Assembly (NCBI RefSeq): GCF_900105495.1
Contig: NZ_FNTF01000002.1
Span: 1 to 64,000, forward strand
Origin: Pseudomonas frederiksbergensis
GTDB taxonomy: Bacteria > Pseudomonadota > Gammaproteobacteria > Pseudomonadales > Pseudomonadaceae
Direction of reading: 5' to 3'
Length of the DNA: 64,000 bases
The translations under genes and the position numbers were made by a program. The notes beneath the pieces are model-generated. The model searched no databases. It was not told the origin of the DNA and saw only the letters and a list, made by a program, of their open reading frames with translations. Positions 28,672 through 39,811 of this stretch are shown in pieces (positions within the stretch are counted from its first letter, which is position 1; every line of letters begins with the position of its first letter).

Positions 28672-28821
28672 CTGTAGCAGCTGCCGAGCAGCGCGAGGCT
28701 GCGTTCGACTGCGGAGCAGTCGCAATACAGGCAACCGGTTTCTTCTGACACTCCCCAATCTCTGGTTTGACGACTGCTTCGCAGTCGAACGCAGCCTCGC
28801 GCTGCTCGACAGCTGCTACAG
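28672..28821. repeat. Long REPIN of a second REP class
   Basis: Arms of about 50 bases (from 28672, and 28771-28821) form an inverted repeat with the core GAGCAGCGCGAGGCTGCG. Each arm holds an inner palindrome of the CGACTGC-GCAGTCG kind. The sequence class differs from the other REPINs here. It separates crcZ from pcnB. Confidence 0.85.
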
Positions 28822-28885
28822 TCCCAGGCGTACCAGCCCCTGCTTCAAGCGCTTGCGCAGCTTCCTACACCATCCCCCGACTAAA

Positions 28886-28894
28886 TGCTAGAAT
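28886..28894 (+). promoter_or_regulatory. Extended -10 promoter of pcnB
   Basis: TGCTAGAAT is an extended -10 (TGN plus TAGAAT at 28889-28894) without a clear -35; it would start RNA about 55 bases before the pcnB ATG. Confidence 0.5.
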
Positions 28895-28955
28895 CCCCGC
28901 CCATCATGCGGTCATTCTTCGTTTTGGCCGAACATTCCTTCAAACAGTGCATCCC

Positions 28956-30356
28956 ATGCTGAAGAAGCTGTTCCAGTCATTCCGTTCTCCCAAGCGTCAT
29001 ACGCAACACATTCGCAGTACGCCTGAAGTGCTCAACAGCGGCCAACATTCGCTGCAAAAGGCCCAATTCAGTCGCTACGCGGTGAACATTGTCGAACGCC
29101 TGCAGAACGCCGGTTATCAGGCTTACCTGGTCGGCGGCTGCGTGCGTGACATGCTGCTCGGCATCACGCCAAAAGACTTCGACGTCGCCACCAGTGCCAC
29201 ACCTGAACAGGTGCGGGCCGAATTCCGCAACGCGCGGATCATCGGTCGCCGCTTCAAGCTGGTGCACATTCACTTTGGCCGCGAAATCATTGAAGTCGCG
29301 ACCTTCCGCGCCAATCACCCGCAAAACGATGAAGAGGAAGACAGCAACCAGTCTTCCCGCAACGAGAGCGGGCGCATCCTGCGCGATAACGTCTATGGCA
29401 CGCTGGAAGAAGACGCGCAACGCCGCGACTTCACCATCAACGCCTTGTATTACGATCCGGTCAGCGAGCGCATCCTCGATTACGCCAACGGCGTACACGA
29501 CATCCGCAATCACCTGATCCGCCTGATCGGCGACCCGAAGCAACGCTACCAGGAAGATCCGGTACGGATGCTGCGAGCCGTGCGTTTCGCCGCCAAGCTG
29601 AATTTCGGCATCGAAAAACACAGCGCCGTGCCAATCCGTGAGCTGGCGCCGATGCTGCGCGAGATCCCATCGGCCCGCCTGTTCGAAGAAGTACTCAAGC
29701 TGTTCCTCTCCGGCCATGCCGCGGACACCTTCGAGATGCTGGTCGACCTGCAGCTGTTCGATCCACTGTTCCCGGCCAGTGCCGAAGCGCTGGAATACAA
29801 CCCGACCTACACCCACACGCTGATCAGCGATGCGTTGATCAACACCGACCTGCGGATCAAGCAGAACAAACCGGTGACCCCGGCGTTCCTGTTTGCGGCG
29901 CTGCTGTGGCCTGCCCTTCCTGCTCGGGTCCTGCGCCTGCAAGAACGTGGCATGCCGCCGATTCCTGCGATGCAGGAAGCCGCCCATGAACTGATTGCCG
30001 AACAGTGCCAGCGCATCGCGATTCCGAAACGCTTCACCATGCCGATCCGCGAGATCTGGGACATGCAGGAGCGTCTGCCACGCCGCAGCGGCAAGCGCGC
30101 CGACCTGTTGCTGGACAACCCGCGGTTCCGTGCCGGTTACGACTTCCTGCTGCTGCGCGAAAGCGCCGGCGAGCAGACCGACGGCCTGGGCGAATGGTGG
30201 ACGGATTATCAGGACGCCAATGACAGCGAACGTCGCGACATGATCCGCGACCTCAGCGGCAAGGATGACGGCACCGGCGCCCCACGCAAGCGTCGCCGCA
30301 GCGGTGGCGCCAAGCGCAAACGCACCGTCGGCGCACCGAGCGCTACGGGCGAGTAA
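28956..30356 (+). CDS. pcnB: Poly(A) polymerase I
   Basis: A 466-residue class II nucleotidyltransferase that adds 3' poly(A) tails and speeds RNA decay. The active-site motif YLVGGCVRDMLLG and the DFDVATSA aspartates are intact, followed by the RRFKLVHI and RRDFTINAL motifs. The C-terminus is Lys/Arg-rich (KRRRSGGAKRKR), as in PAP I. The ATG at 28956 gives normal length; in-frame codons further up run through the REPIN and are rejected. folK follows after 3 bases. Confidence 0.95.
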   Translation: MLKKLFQSFRSPKRHTQHIRSTPEVLNSGQHSLQKAQFSRYAVNIVERLQNAGYQAYLVGGCVRDMLLGITPKDFDVATSATPEQVRAEFRNARIIGRRFKLVHIHFGREIIEVATFRANHPQNDEEEDSNQSSRNESGRILRDNVYGTLEEDAQRRDFTINALYYDPVSERILDYANGVHDIRNHLIRLIGDPKQRYQEDPVRMLRAVRFAAKLNFGIEKHSAVPIRELAPMLREIPSARLFEEVLKLFLSGHAADTFEMLVDLQLFDPLFPASAEALEYNPTYTHTLISDALINTDLRIKQNKPVTPAFLFAALLWPALPARVLRLQERGMPPIPAMQEAAHELIAEQCQRIAIPKRFTMPIREIWDMQERLPRRSGKRADLLLDNPRFRAGYDFLLLRESAGEQTDGLGEWWTDYQDANDSERRDMIRDLSGKDDGTGAPRKRRRSGGAKRKRTVGAPSATGE

Positions 30357-30359
30357 TCC

Positions 30360-30845
30360 ATGGAACGCATCTACATCGGCATGGGCAGCAATCTGGCTGA
30401 CCCCGCCGAACAATTGCGCAGCGCGGTCGACGCGCTGGCGCAGTTGCCGCAGACCGAACTGATCGGGGTTTCCGGGTTTTATCAGAGCGACTCCCTGCTA
30501 CCCGGCCAACCGCGTTACACCAACGCGGTTGCCGCCCTCGACAGCACGCTCGCGCCGCTGGAACTGCTTGATGCGCTGCAAGCCATCGAAAACGGACAGG
30601 GCCGCGAGCGCCTTGAACGTTGGGGGCCACGTACGCTGGATCTCGACATCGTACTGTTCGGTGATCGGCTGATCGACGAACCTCGCCTCAAGGTGCCTCA
30701 CTACCATATGCAGGAACGCGCTTTCGTTCTCTATCCGCTGGCCGAACTGGCGCCTGCGGATTTGCGTCTGGCTGATGGCCGCAACCTCAGTGAACTGCTC
30801 GCTGCCTGCCCGTTCGTCGGCCTGGAACGCCTCTCTCCGAATTAA
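30360..30845 (+). CDS. folK: 6-hydroxymethyl-7,8-dihydropterin pyrophosphokinase
   Basis: A 161-residue HPPK that pyrophosphorylates 6-hydroxymethyl-dihydropterin in folate synthesis. The family signature RWGPRTLDLDIVLFG near residue 87 holds the two Mg2+-binding aspartates; the N-terminus (YIGMGSNLADP) and PHYHMQERAFVL are also typical. It forms an operon with pcnB; in many proteobacteria it also leads into panB-panC, but here a REPIN and about 370 bp intervene. Confidence 0.96.
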   Translation: MERIYIGMGSNLADPAEQLRSAVDALAQLPQTELIGVSGFYQSDSLLPGQPRYTNAVAALDSTLAPLELLDALQAIENGQGRERLERWGPRTLDLDIVLFGDRLIDEPRLKVPHYHMQERAFVLYPLAELAPADLRLADGRNLSELLAACPFVGLERLSPN

Positions 30846-30856
30846 TGCAAATCCCC

Positions 30857-30946
30857 TGTGGGAGTGAGCCTGCTCGCGATAGCGACTTAACATTCACCGA
30901 AGATGTTGACTGTCAGGACGCCATCGCGAACAGGCTCACTCCCACA
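30857..30946. repeat. REPIN between folK and panB
   Basis: Arms 30857-30880 and 30923-30946, with the core GAGTGAGCCTGCTCGCGAT and one mismatch, separated by 42 bases. The remaining 266 bp to panB hold a cluster of GTAAC motifs (see findings) and no gene. Confidence 0.9.
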
Positions 30947-31212
30947 TTGGTTTTGTGTCGAACACAAGATCTGGAGTTGCTGAATCGCATCAGTTACCCC
31001 GGTAACACCCCACGCGTAACAATGCGGTAACACACGCAATTGACTTCCCGAGTTCTCCTCACGACTATAGGCGTCCCGCTGCCGCCAACACGGCGTTGAA
31101 GGGCGCAATCCAGGCCTTAAAAGCACGACAACAGACCGTGCGCCTGTATTTAACGAAGAATCACGCGCGTTACTCGCAGTAGTTTCCACAGCGCCTGAAT
31201 GAGGAACTTTTC

Positions 31213-32013
31213 ATGCCAGCCATCACCCTGACCACTCTGCAAGGTCTCAAGCAAAAAGGTGAAAAGATCACCATGCTGACCTGCTATGACGCGACCTTCG
31301 CCCACGCCTGCAATGAGGCTGGCGTCGAAGTGCTGCTGGTGGGCGACTCCCTCGGCATGGTTTTGCAAGGTCACGACAGCACCCTGCCGGTCACCACCGC
31401 TGAAATGGCTTACCACGTGGCGTCCGTCAAACGCGGTAACACCGATGCGTTGATCCTCGCCGACCTGCCCTTCATGGCCTACGCCACCCTTGAACAAACC
31501 ATGATCAACAGTGCCCTGTTGATGCAGGCGGGTGCGCACATGGTCAAGGTTGAAGGTGCGCTGTGGCTGGCGGACTCGATCCGTCTGCTGGCCGAACGCG
31601 GTATCCCGGTGTGCGCCCACATGGGGCTGACACCGCAATCGGTGAATATTCTGGGCGGTTACAAAGTCCAGGGCCGTAGTGAAAACCAGGCACGGCAGAT
31701 GCGTGCCGATGCCATCGCTCTGGAACAGGCGGGTGCAGCCATGCTGTTGCTCGAGTGCGTACCGAGTGAACTGGCCGAGGAAATCACCCAGGCGGTGGGT
31801 ATCCCGGTGATCGGCATCGGCGCCGGCAGTGGCACCGACGGCCAGGTGCTGGTTCTGCACGACATGCTCGGCCTGTCGATCACGGGCCGCGTGCCGAAGT
31901 TCGTGAAGAACTTCATGGCCGGGCAACAGAACATTCAAGCGGCGCTTGGTGCGTACGTCACTGAAGTCAAAGCGGCGACTTTCCCTGGTATCGAACACGG
32001 ATTCTCTGCATGA
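31213..32013 (+). CDS. panB: 3-methyl-2-oxobutanoate hydroxymethyltransferase
   Basis: This enzyme transfers a hydroxymethyl group from 5,10-methylene-tetrahydrofolate to 2-oxoisovalerate, giving ketopantoate, the first step to pantothenate. The 266-residue protein has the metal-binding VGDSLGMV aspartate and [13 protein letters not shown], and ends with the conserved SKFVK-like PKFVKNF segment. The ribosome site is TGAGGAA. panC overlaps it by four bases. Confidence 0.97.
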   Translation: MPAITLTTLQGLKQKGEKITMLTCYDATFAHACNEAGVEVLLVGDSLGMVLQGHDSTLPVTTAEMAYHVASVKRGNTDALILADLPFMAYATLEQTMINSALLMQAGAHMVKVEGALWLADSIRLLAERGIPVCAHMGLTPQSVNILGGYKVQGRSENQARQMRADAIALEQAGAAMLLLECVPSELAEEITQAVGIPVIGIGAGSGTDGQVLVLHDMLGLSITGRVPKFVKNFMAGQQNIQAALGAYVTEVKAATFPGIEHGFSA

Positions 32014-32870
32014 ACACCGTAAAAACCGTACGCGAATTGCGGGCCGCCGTGGCCCGTGCCCGCAGTGAAGGCAAGCGCATCGGCTTCGTGCCGACCATGG
32101 GCAACCTGCACAGCGGTCATGTGGCACTGGTGACCAAAGCCACCCAACGGGTGGATTTCGTGGTCGCGAGCATTTTCGTCAACCCGTTGCAGTTCGGCGC
32201 TGGCGAAGACCTCGACAAGTACCCGCGCACCCTCGCGGCCGATCAGGAGAAACTGCTCCAGGCCGGTTGCCACCTGCTGTTCGCGCCAACCGTTGAAGAA
32301 ATGTACCCCGACGGCATGGTCGGCCAGACCCGCGTCAGCGTTCCGCAACTCTCCGAAGGCCTGTGCGGAGCCAGTCGTCCTGGGCATTTCGAAGGTGTGG
32401 CAACGGTAGTCACCAAACTGTTCAACATGGTCCAGCCGGACCTGGCGATCTTCGGCCAGAAAGACTTCCAGCAACTGGCGGTGATTCGCGCTCTGGTGCA
32501 TGACCTGAACATGCCGATCCAAATCATCGGCGAACCGACGGTACGTGCAGCCGACGGCCTGGCGCTGTCGTCGCGCAATGGTTTCCTCAGCGAAGAACAG
32601 CGGGCCGTTGCGCCGGTTGTGTATCGCGGTTTGAGCCAGATTGCCGAGGCGATCAAACAGGGCGAACGGGATTTCCCGGCGTTGATCGATGCGCAGATCA
32701 AGCAGCTTGAAGCGGCAGGTTTGCGTCCTGACTATCTGGAAATTCGGCATGCGCTGACCTTGCGCCCGGCAACTGCGCAGGATCGGGATCTGGTGATTCT
32801 GGTGGCGGCGTTCCTGGGCACTACGCGGTTGATCGACAACCTGCATCTGAACCTCGACGCGCCCGCATAA
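32010..32870 (+). CDS. panC: Pantothenate synthetase
   Basis: A 286-residue enzyme that joins pantoate and beta-alanine at the cost of ATP. Motifs are [15 protein letters not shown] (the HIGH-type sequence), FVNPLQFG, the FGQKDFQQL segment and the KMSKS-like LSSRN. Its ATG overlaps the panB stop (ATGA). The beta-alanine comes from panD, encoded about 200 bp downstream beyond a REPIN. Confidence 0.97.
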   Translation: MNTVKTVRELRAAVARARSEGKRIGFVPTMGNLHSGHVALVTKATQRVDFVVASIFVNPLQFGAGEDLDKYPRTLAADQEKLLQAGCHLLFAPTVEEMYPDGMVGQTRVSVPQLSEGLCGASRPGHFEGVATVVTKLFNMVQPDLAIFGQKDFQQLAVIRALVHDLNMPIQIIGEPTVRAADGLALSSRNGFLSEEQRAVAPVVYRGLSQIAEAIKQGERDFPALIDAQIKQLEAAGLRPDYLEIRHALTLRPATAQDRDLVILVAAFLGTTRLIDNLHLNLDAPA

Positions 32871-32885
32871 ACACTACAAAACCAC

Positions 32886-32975
32886 TGTGGGAGCGAGCCG
32901 GCTCGCGATAGCGATATCACAGTCGACAGAGAGGTTGCCTGTGAGCAAGCCATCGCGAGCAGGCTCGCTCCCACA
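32886..32975. repeat. REPIN between panC and panD
   Basis: Arms 32886-32909 and 32952-32975 with the core GAGCGAGCC(G/T)GCTCGCGAT; one mismatch between arms, 42-base spacer. Confidence 0.9.
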
Positions 32976-33066
32976 TTGGGTCTGTGTGGGTGCTCACGCC
33001 GTATTGCTGGCCCTCAAGCCTTTGGGCACAATGCCCGCCGTTCGATTCCGACCTGGGGAAACACTC

Positions 33067-33447
33067 ATGCACGCCATCATGCTCAAAGCCAAGCTGCATC
33101 GCGCCGAAGTCACCCACGCAGTACTCGATTACGAAGGTTCCTGCGCCATCGACGGCGAATGGCTGGACCTGTCCGGCATCCGTGAGTACGAACAGATCCA
33201 GATCTACAACATCGACAATGGTGAACGCTTCACCACCTACGCGATTCGTGGCGAAGAAGGCTCGCGCATGATCTCGGTCAACGGTGCCGCCGCACACAAG
33301 GCCAAGGTCGGTGACCGCGTGATCATCTGCGCCTACGCCCACTACAGCGAAGCCGAGCTGCTCAACTTCAAGCCACGCATGCTCTACATGGCGCCGGGTA
33401 ATGAACTGAGCCACACCAGCAATGCCATTCCGGTTCAGGTCGCCTGA
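33067..33447 (+). CDS. panD: Aspartate 1-decarboxylase
   Basis: A 126-residue proenzyme that self-cleaves between Gly24 and Ser25 (YEGSCAID) to create the pyruvoyl group used to decarboxylate aspartate to beta-alanine. The catalytic Tyr58 region ([20 protein letters not shown]) is intact. The ATG at 33067 gives the normal length; in-frame codons further up enter the REPIN. It probably has its own promoter, since a REPIN separates it from panBC. Confidence 0.96.
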   Translation: MHAIMLKAKLHRAEVTHAVLDYEGSCAIDGEWLDLSGIREYEQIQIYNIDNGERFTTYAIRGEEGSRMISVNGAAAHKAKVGDRVIICAYAHYSEAELLNFKPRMLYMAPGNELSHTSNAIPVQVA

Positions 33448-33474
33448 TCCGGTCTTAGCCTCTCCCCCCTTCCG

Positions 33475-33532
33475 TTTGTCGGACCGTTCCCTGCTCGATG
33501 TATAAAAAAGTACCGGGAACGGGTCAGACAAA
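33475..33532. repeat. Imperfect inverted repeat between panD and pgi
   Basis: TTTGTC(g)GACC and GTTCCC on the left (33475-33491) pair with GGGAAC and GGGTC(a)GACAAA on the right (33515-33532) across a 23-base A/T-containing loop. It could be the panD terminator or an unclassified small repeat. No T run follows. Confidence 0.5.
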
Positions 33533-33677
33533 GTCAAGACAGATCGCAGCGCGAGGTTTACTGTATTCGCCCTGTGTCATGAAATCGTGTCGACGCAGTT
33601 GACCGGACGCCCACCCGCAGCGCTCCGGTATTTTTAGTGTTCAAAAGGCCGTTCAAGTAAAAAGGAAAACCGCAGCG

Positions 33678-35342
33678 ATGGCGTATTACCGCACCCCTCA
33701 AGACGTTACCGCTCTGCCCGCCTGGCAAGCGCTGAATGACCACCGCCAAGCCATGCAGGATTTCAGCATGCGCGAAGCCTTTAATGCCGATCCGCAGCGC
33801 TTTACCCAATTCACCCTCAGCAGCTGCGGTCTGTTTCTCGATTACTCGAAAAACCTGATCAACGCCCAGACCCGCGATCTGCTGGTGGGCCTGGCCAACG
33901 AAGTCGACCTCCAAGGCGCGATCAAAGCGCTGTTCGAAGGCGAAATCGTCAACTCCTCCGAAGGTCGTCCGGCCTTGCACACCGCCCTGCGCCGGCCGGT
34001 CGGCGACAAGCTGAAGGTCAACGGCGTCAACGTGATGCCGGAAGTGCACAAGGTCCTGAACCAGATCACCGACCTCGTGGGCCGTATCCACGACGGTTTG
34101 TGGCGCGGTTACTCCGAGAAGCCGATCACTGACGTGGTGAACATCGGCATCGGTGGCTCGTTCCTCGGCCCGGAGCTGGTCTCCGAAGCGCTGCTGTCCT
34201 ACGCCCAGAAAGGCGTGCGCTGCCATTACCTGGCGAACATCGACGGCAGTGAGTTCCACGAACTGACCATGAAGCTGCGTGCCGAAACCACGCTGTTCAT
34301 CGTTTCGTCGAAATCCTTCAACACCCTCGAAACCTTGAAGAATGCCCAGGCCGCACGCGCCTGGTACCTGGCTCAGGGTGGTTCGGAAGCCGAGCTGTAC
34401 CGTCACTTCATCGCCGTCTCCAGCAACAATGCAGCGGCGGTGGCCTTCGGGATTCGCGAAGAAAACATCTTCCCGATGTGGGACTGGGTTGGCGGCCGTT
34501 ACTCGCTGTGGTCGGCCATCGGTTTGCCGATTGCCCTGGCCATCGGCATGTCGAACTTCAAGGAACTGCTGTCCGGTGCCTACACCATGGACCAGCATTT
34601 CCAGAGCGCGCCTTTCGAACAGAACATGCCGGTACTGCTGGCGCTGCTCGGTGTGTGGTACGGCAACTTCTGGGGCGCGCAAAGCCACGCGATCCTGCCG
34701 TACGACCACTACCTGCGTAACATCACCAAGCATTTGCAACAGCTGGACATGGAGTCCAACGGCAAGAGCGTGCGCCAGGACGGCACCCCAGTATCCACCG
34801 ACACCGGTCCGGTGATCTGGGGCGGCGTGGGTTGCAACGGTCAGCACGCGTATCACCAGTTGCTGCACCAGGGCACCCAACTGATCCCGGCCGACTTCAT
34901 CGTGCCGATCGTCAGCTTCAACCCGGTGTCCGACCACCACCAGTGGCTGTACGCCAACTGCCTGTCGCAAAGCCAGGCGCTGATGCTGGGCAAGACCCTT
35001 GCCGAGGCCGAAGCCGAATTGCGCGACAAAGGCATGAGCGAAGAAGAGGTGCAGAAACTCGCGTCTCACAAGGTGATCCCGGGCAACCGTCCGAGCAATA
35101 CCCTGGTGGTCGAACGCATCAGCCCGCGTCGTCTCGGCGCTTTGGTGGCGATGTACGAACACAAAGTCTTCGTGCAAAGCGTGATCTGGGGCATCAATGC
35201 CTTCGACCAATGGGGCGTGGAGCTGGGTAAAGAGCTGGGCAAAGGCGTTTACAACCGCCTGGTCGGCAGCGAAGAAACCCCGGCTGACGATGCCTCGACC
35301 CAAGGCTTGATCAACTACTTCCGCGGTCGTCACCGCGGGTGA
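33678..35342 (+). CDS. pgi: Glucose-6-phosphate isomerase
   Basis: A 554-residue isomerase for glucose-6-phosphate and fructose-6-phosphate; in pseudomonads it works mainly toward glucose-6-phosphate, feeding the Entner-Doudoroff cycle and exopolysaccharide. The signatures [14 protein letters not shown] and [14 protein letters not shown] are intact, with the catalytic Glu and His in the NGKSV...[19 protein letters not shown] region. The ribosome site is AAGGAA. It is monocistronic, bounded by the inverted repeat upstream and a REPIN downstream. Confidence 0.97.
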   Translation: MAYYRTPQDVTALPAWQALNDHRQAMQDFSMREAFNADPQRFTQFTLSSCGLFLDYSKNLINAQTRDLLVGLANEVDLQGAIKALFEGEIVNSSEGRPALHTALRRPVGDKLKVNGVNVMPEVHKVLNQITDLVGRIHDGLWRGYSEKPITDVVNIGIGGSFLGPELVSEALLSYAQKGVRCHYLANIDGSEFHELTMKLRAETTLFIVSSKSFNTLETLKNAQAARAWYLAQGGSEAELYRHFIAVSSNNAAAVAFGIREENIFPMWDWVGGRYSLWSAIGLPIALAIGMSNFKELLSGAYTMDQHFQSAPFEQNMPVLLALLGVWYGNFWGAQSHAILPYDHYLRNITKHLQQLDMESNGKSVRQDGTPVSTDTGPVIWGGVGCNGQHAYHQLLHQGTQLIPADFIVPIVSFNPVSDHHQWLYANCLSQSQALMLGKTLAEAEAELRDKGMSEEEVQKLASHKVIPGNRPSNTLVVERISPRRLGALVAMYEHKVFVQSVIWGINAFDQWGVELGKELGKGVYNRLVGSEETPADDASTQGLINYFRGRHRG

Positions 35343-35364
35343 TCTGACGCCACTCGGCGGCACT

Positions 35365-35451
35365 TGTGGGAGCGAGCCTGCTCGCGATGAGGCATGACAT
35401 TCAACATTAGTTGTATGTCAGACCGCTATCGCGAGCAGGCTCGCTCCCACA
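35365..35451. repeat. REPIN between pgi and acs
   Basis: Two perfectly complementary 24-base arms (35365-35388 and 35428-35451), core GAGCGAGCCTGCTCGCGAT, with a 39-base spacer. Confidence 0.92.
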
Positions 35452-35575
35452 TTGGTTTGCGGCAGTCACAAATTTTGTAGCCGTCCCCTTCCACACCGAT
35501 CGGCAGCTGACTTGAACCCTTCCCCCACTCGGCGCATCTTTATTACTTGTCGCAAAACAAGAATAAGGAACCGTC

Positions 35576-37513
<1,938 letters not shown>

Positions 37514-37532
37514 AGGCTTGTTTCAAAAGCCT

Positions 37533-37562
37533 GCGCGGCCGTTAATGGCCGCGCCTTCTTTT
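37533..37562 (+). terminator. acs terminator
   Basis: Stem GCGCGGCC / GGCCGCGC with a 6-base loop, followed by CTTCTTTT, 19 bases after the acs stop. Confidence 0.75.
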
Positions 37563-37578
37563 CCGCCACTGAGTCGTC

Positions 37579-38448
37579 ATGGAATTCATTCGAACCCGCA
37601 TCGAAACCCAGGTCATGAGCCTGACCGGTCTGTCTCTGGGCAAGCTCGACCTGGAAAACCCCAAGGGTGATCCCGGCCTGTTCGGCCCCGATTCGGTGAG
37701 CTGGCAAGTGCATGGCGACTTCAGCAGCATGCTGATCGGCGGCATCAGCGCCCTGATGCTGCAAGCCCTGCATCCACTGGCCCTGGCCGGGGTGTGGGAC
37801 CATTCGAATTTCCGCGAAGACATGATCGGCCGACTGCGTCGTACCGGGCAGTTCATTTCCGGCACCACGTTCGGTTCGCGAAAGGATGCCGACTGGCTGA
37901 TCGAGAAAGTCCGCACCATCCACCTGCAAGTGACCGGCACCGCACCGGATGGCCGGCCCTACGCGGCCAGCGATCCCGATCTATTGACTTGGGTGCACGT
38001 GGCCGAAGTCAGCAACTTCCTCGCCGCGCACATGCGTTACCGCAATCCGAACCTGTCCCTGTCTGATCAGGACCGTTACTACGCAGAGATCGCGATAGTT
38101 GCCGAACGGCTCGGCGCCCGTGATGTGCCCCGTTCGCGGCAGGAAATTGCCGATTACCTTGAGCGCATTCGTCCACAGCTGTTGTGCGACGAGCGCAGTC
38201 GAGAGGTGTTGCGGCTGTTGTTGAACGCCCCGTCCCCCAGCCGTTTGGCCAGACCTTTCGGCGGCTTGATGATGAAGGCCGGGATCGACCTGCTGCCGGA
38301 TTGGGCCAGTGACATGCTGGGCGTCAGCCAGAGCCCGCTGCAACGCAAGCTGATCCGCGCCAGCGTCAATCGCAGCGTGCCAATGCTGCGCTGGGCGGTG
38401 CGTAACGGTTCGGTGCAACGGGCCAAACGACGGATGGGATTGTTGTAG
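37579..38448 (+). CDS. MpaB/latex-oxygenase-like protein (DUF2236)
   Basis: A 289-residue protein of the ER-bound/latex oxygenase (MpaB, DUF2236) family. Typical segments are SVSWQVHGDFSSMLIGG, QALHPLALAGVWDHSNF, TTFGS and VHVAEVSNFLAAH; the histidines here are likely heme ligands by analogy with Lcp-type oxygenases. Substrate unknown. It starts 65 bases after acs, beyond a terminator, and is followed by a strong hairpin. Confidence 0.85.
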   Translation: MEFIRTRIETQVMSLTGLSLGKLDLENPKGDPGLFGPDSVSWQVHGDFSSMLIGGISALMLQALHPLALAGVWDHSNFREDMIGRLRRTGQFISGTTFGSRKDADWLIEKVRTIHLQVTGTAPDGRPYAASDPDLLTWVHVAEVSNFLAAHMRYRNPNLSLSDQDRYYAEIAIVAERLGARDVPRSRQEIADYLERIRPQLLCDERSREVLRLLLNAPSPSRLARPFGGLMMKAGIDLLPDWASDMLGVSQSPLQRKLIRASVNRSVPMLRWAVRNGSVQRAKRRMGLL

Positions 38449-38450
38449 GT

Positions 38451-38485
38451 TTGATCGTTCCCACGCTCCGCGTGGGAACGATCAA
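38451..38485. terminator. Symmetric hairpin after the MpaB-like gene
   Basis: A perfect 16-bp stem (TTGATCGTTCCCACGC with its complement) and a 3-base loop, directly after the stop. The same palindrome family (CCCACGC-TCC-GCGTGGG) is a common Pseudomonas intergenic repeat, so it may be a REP rather than a dedicated terminator. Confidence 0.7.
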
Positions 38486-38504
38486 AACGCTGAATGTCAG
38501 CCTT

Positions 38505-38636
38505 CTGTGGCGAGGGAGCTTGCTCCCGCCCGACCGGGCTGGCGCACCAGTGCGAAGCGCTCGCAAAATCTTCGACAAGTACTGAGATTATGGGGGCCGC
38601 TTCGCAGCCCAGCGGGAGCAAGCTCCCTCGCCACAG
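38505..38636. repeat. REPIN of a third class
   Basis: Arms starting CTGTGGCGAGGGAGCTTGCT at 38505 and ending with its complement at 38636, a perfect match over about 25 bases, with inner CGGGCTG/CAGCCC pairing. The spacer is longer than in the other REPINs here. Confidence 0.88.
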
Positions 38637-38689
38637 GTGCAATGCTGTTAAACTCCCGCGCCAAATTCCCCTCCTGCAAGGCGCACAGC

Positions 38690-39706
38690 ATGTCTTCCTT
38701 GAATCAGGCGCTGCGCGCCGCCCTCGATCGTCGTCAGGACCTGCTGGCCGAACTGCATCAGCAAGGCACCGATTGCTATCGCCTGTTCCACGGCAGCCAG
38801 GAAGGCGCCGGCGGCCTGACGATCGACCGCTACGGCCCGCAATTGCTGGTGCAAAGTTTTCACCAGTCGCTGGAACGGGATGCGCTGCTGCAACTGCACG
38901 ACACCATCAATCAGCACCTGGGCCTCGAAACGCTGCTGGTCTACAACGATCGCTCCCGGGGCAACTCACGCATCGACCGTGAAGACACCGTCTACCGCGC
39001 CGACGAGGCTGCCCTGCAAGACTTGGTCGGTCACGAGTGGGGCTTGAATTACCGGGTTCGCGGCCGCCACGCCGGCCAGGACCCGCTGCTGTTCCTCGAC
39101 CTGCGCAACACGCGTGGCTGGGTCAAGCAGCACAGCAAAAACAAAAGTGTGCTCAACCTGTTCGCCTACACCTGCGGCGTCGGCCTGAGTGCGGCGGCCG
39201 GTGGCGCGAGCGAAGTCTGCAACCTCGATTTCGCTGAGGGCAACCTGGCCGTCGGCCGTGAGAACGGCCTGCTCAACCCGCAGTTGCCGACCATGGACTT
39301 CATCCAGTCCGACTACTTCCCGGCCATCCGCCAGTTGGCCGGCCTGCCGATCAGCCAGCGCCGCGGGCAAAAACTGCCGAGCTATCAGCGTCTGGAACAG
39401 CGTCAGTACGACCTCGTGCTGCTGGACCCGCCAGCCTGGGCCAAGAGCGCTTTCGGCACCGTCGACCTGCTGCGCGACTATCAGAGCCTGCTGAAACCCG
39501 CACTGCTGACCACCGCCGACAATGGCGTGCTGATCTGCTGCAACAACCTGGCAAAGGTCAGCATGGACGACTGGCGCGAGCAGGTCTTGCGTTGTGCCGA
39601 GAAAGCCGGCCGGCCGGTGCGCGAGTGGACAGTGATGAAGCCGGGCGGCGATTTTCCGTCAATGGATCAGCAGCCGCCACTGAAAACCCTGATCCTCCAG
39701 CTCTGA
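38690..39706 (+). CDS. Class I SAM-dependent methyltransferase, RlmI-like
   Basis: A 338-residue protein related to 23S rRNA m5C methyltransferases (RlmI/YccW and YwbD group). The SAM site is NLFAYTCGVGLSAAAGGA, followed by the acidic loop NLDFAEGNL. The catalytic motif is LLDPPAWAKS, and a C-terminal CCNN follows. It lacks the long N-terminal PUA domain of RlmI. The start at 38690 is chosen because the in-frame upstream part is REPIN sequence. Target nucleotide unknown. Confidence 0.85.
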   Translation: MSSLNQALRAALDRRQDLLAELHQQGTDCYRLFHGSQEGAGGLTIDRYGPQLLVQSFHQSLERDALLQLHDTINQHLGLETLLVYNDRSRGNSRIDREDTVYRADEAALQDLVGHEWGLNYRVRGRHAGQDPLLFLDLRNTRGWVKQHSKNKSVLNLFAYTCGVGLSAAAGGASEVCNLDFAEGNLAVGRENGLLNPQLPTMDFIQSDYFPAIRQLAGLPISQRRGQKLPSYQRLEQRQYDLVLLDPPAWAKSAFGTVDLLRDYQSLLKPALLTTADNGVLICCNNLAKVSMDDWREQVLRCAEKAGRPVREWTVMKPGGDFPSMDQQPPLKTLILQL

Positions 39707-39811
39707 GATTCGGCCATAAAATCAGACAAATCCTATAAAGCAGGATCGCTTCGGAACCAGAAACGCGTGCCATACTCCAACGCACTCCGATTCAGACAGA
39801 TGAAGCCACAC

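Noticed and set aside
28767..28955. N-terminal extension of pcnB
   Set aside because: The in-frame upstream part translates the REPIN and has no family counterpart; the start at 28956 gives the usual length.
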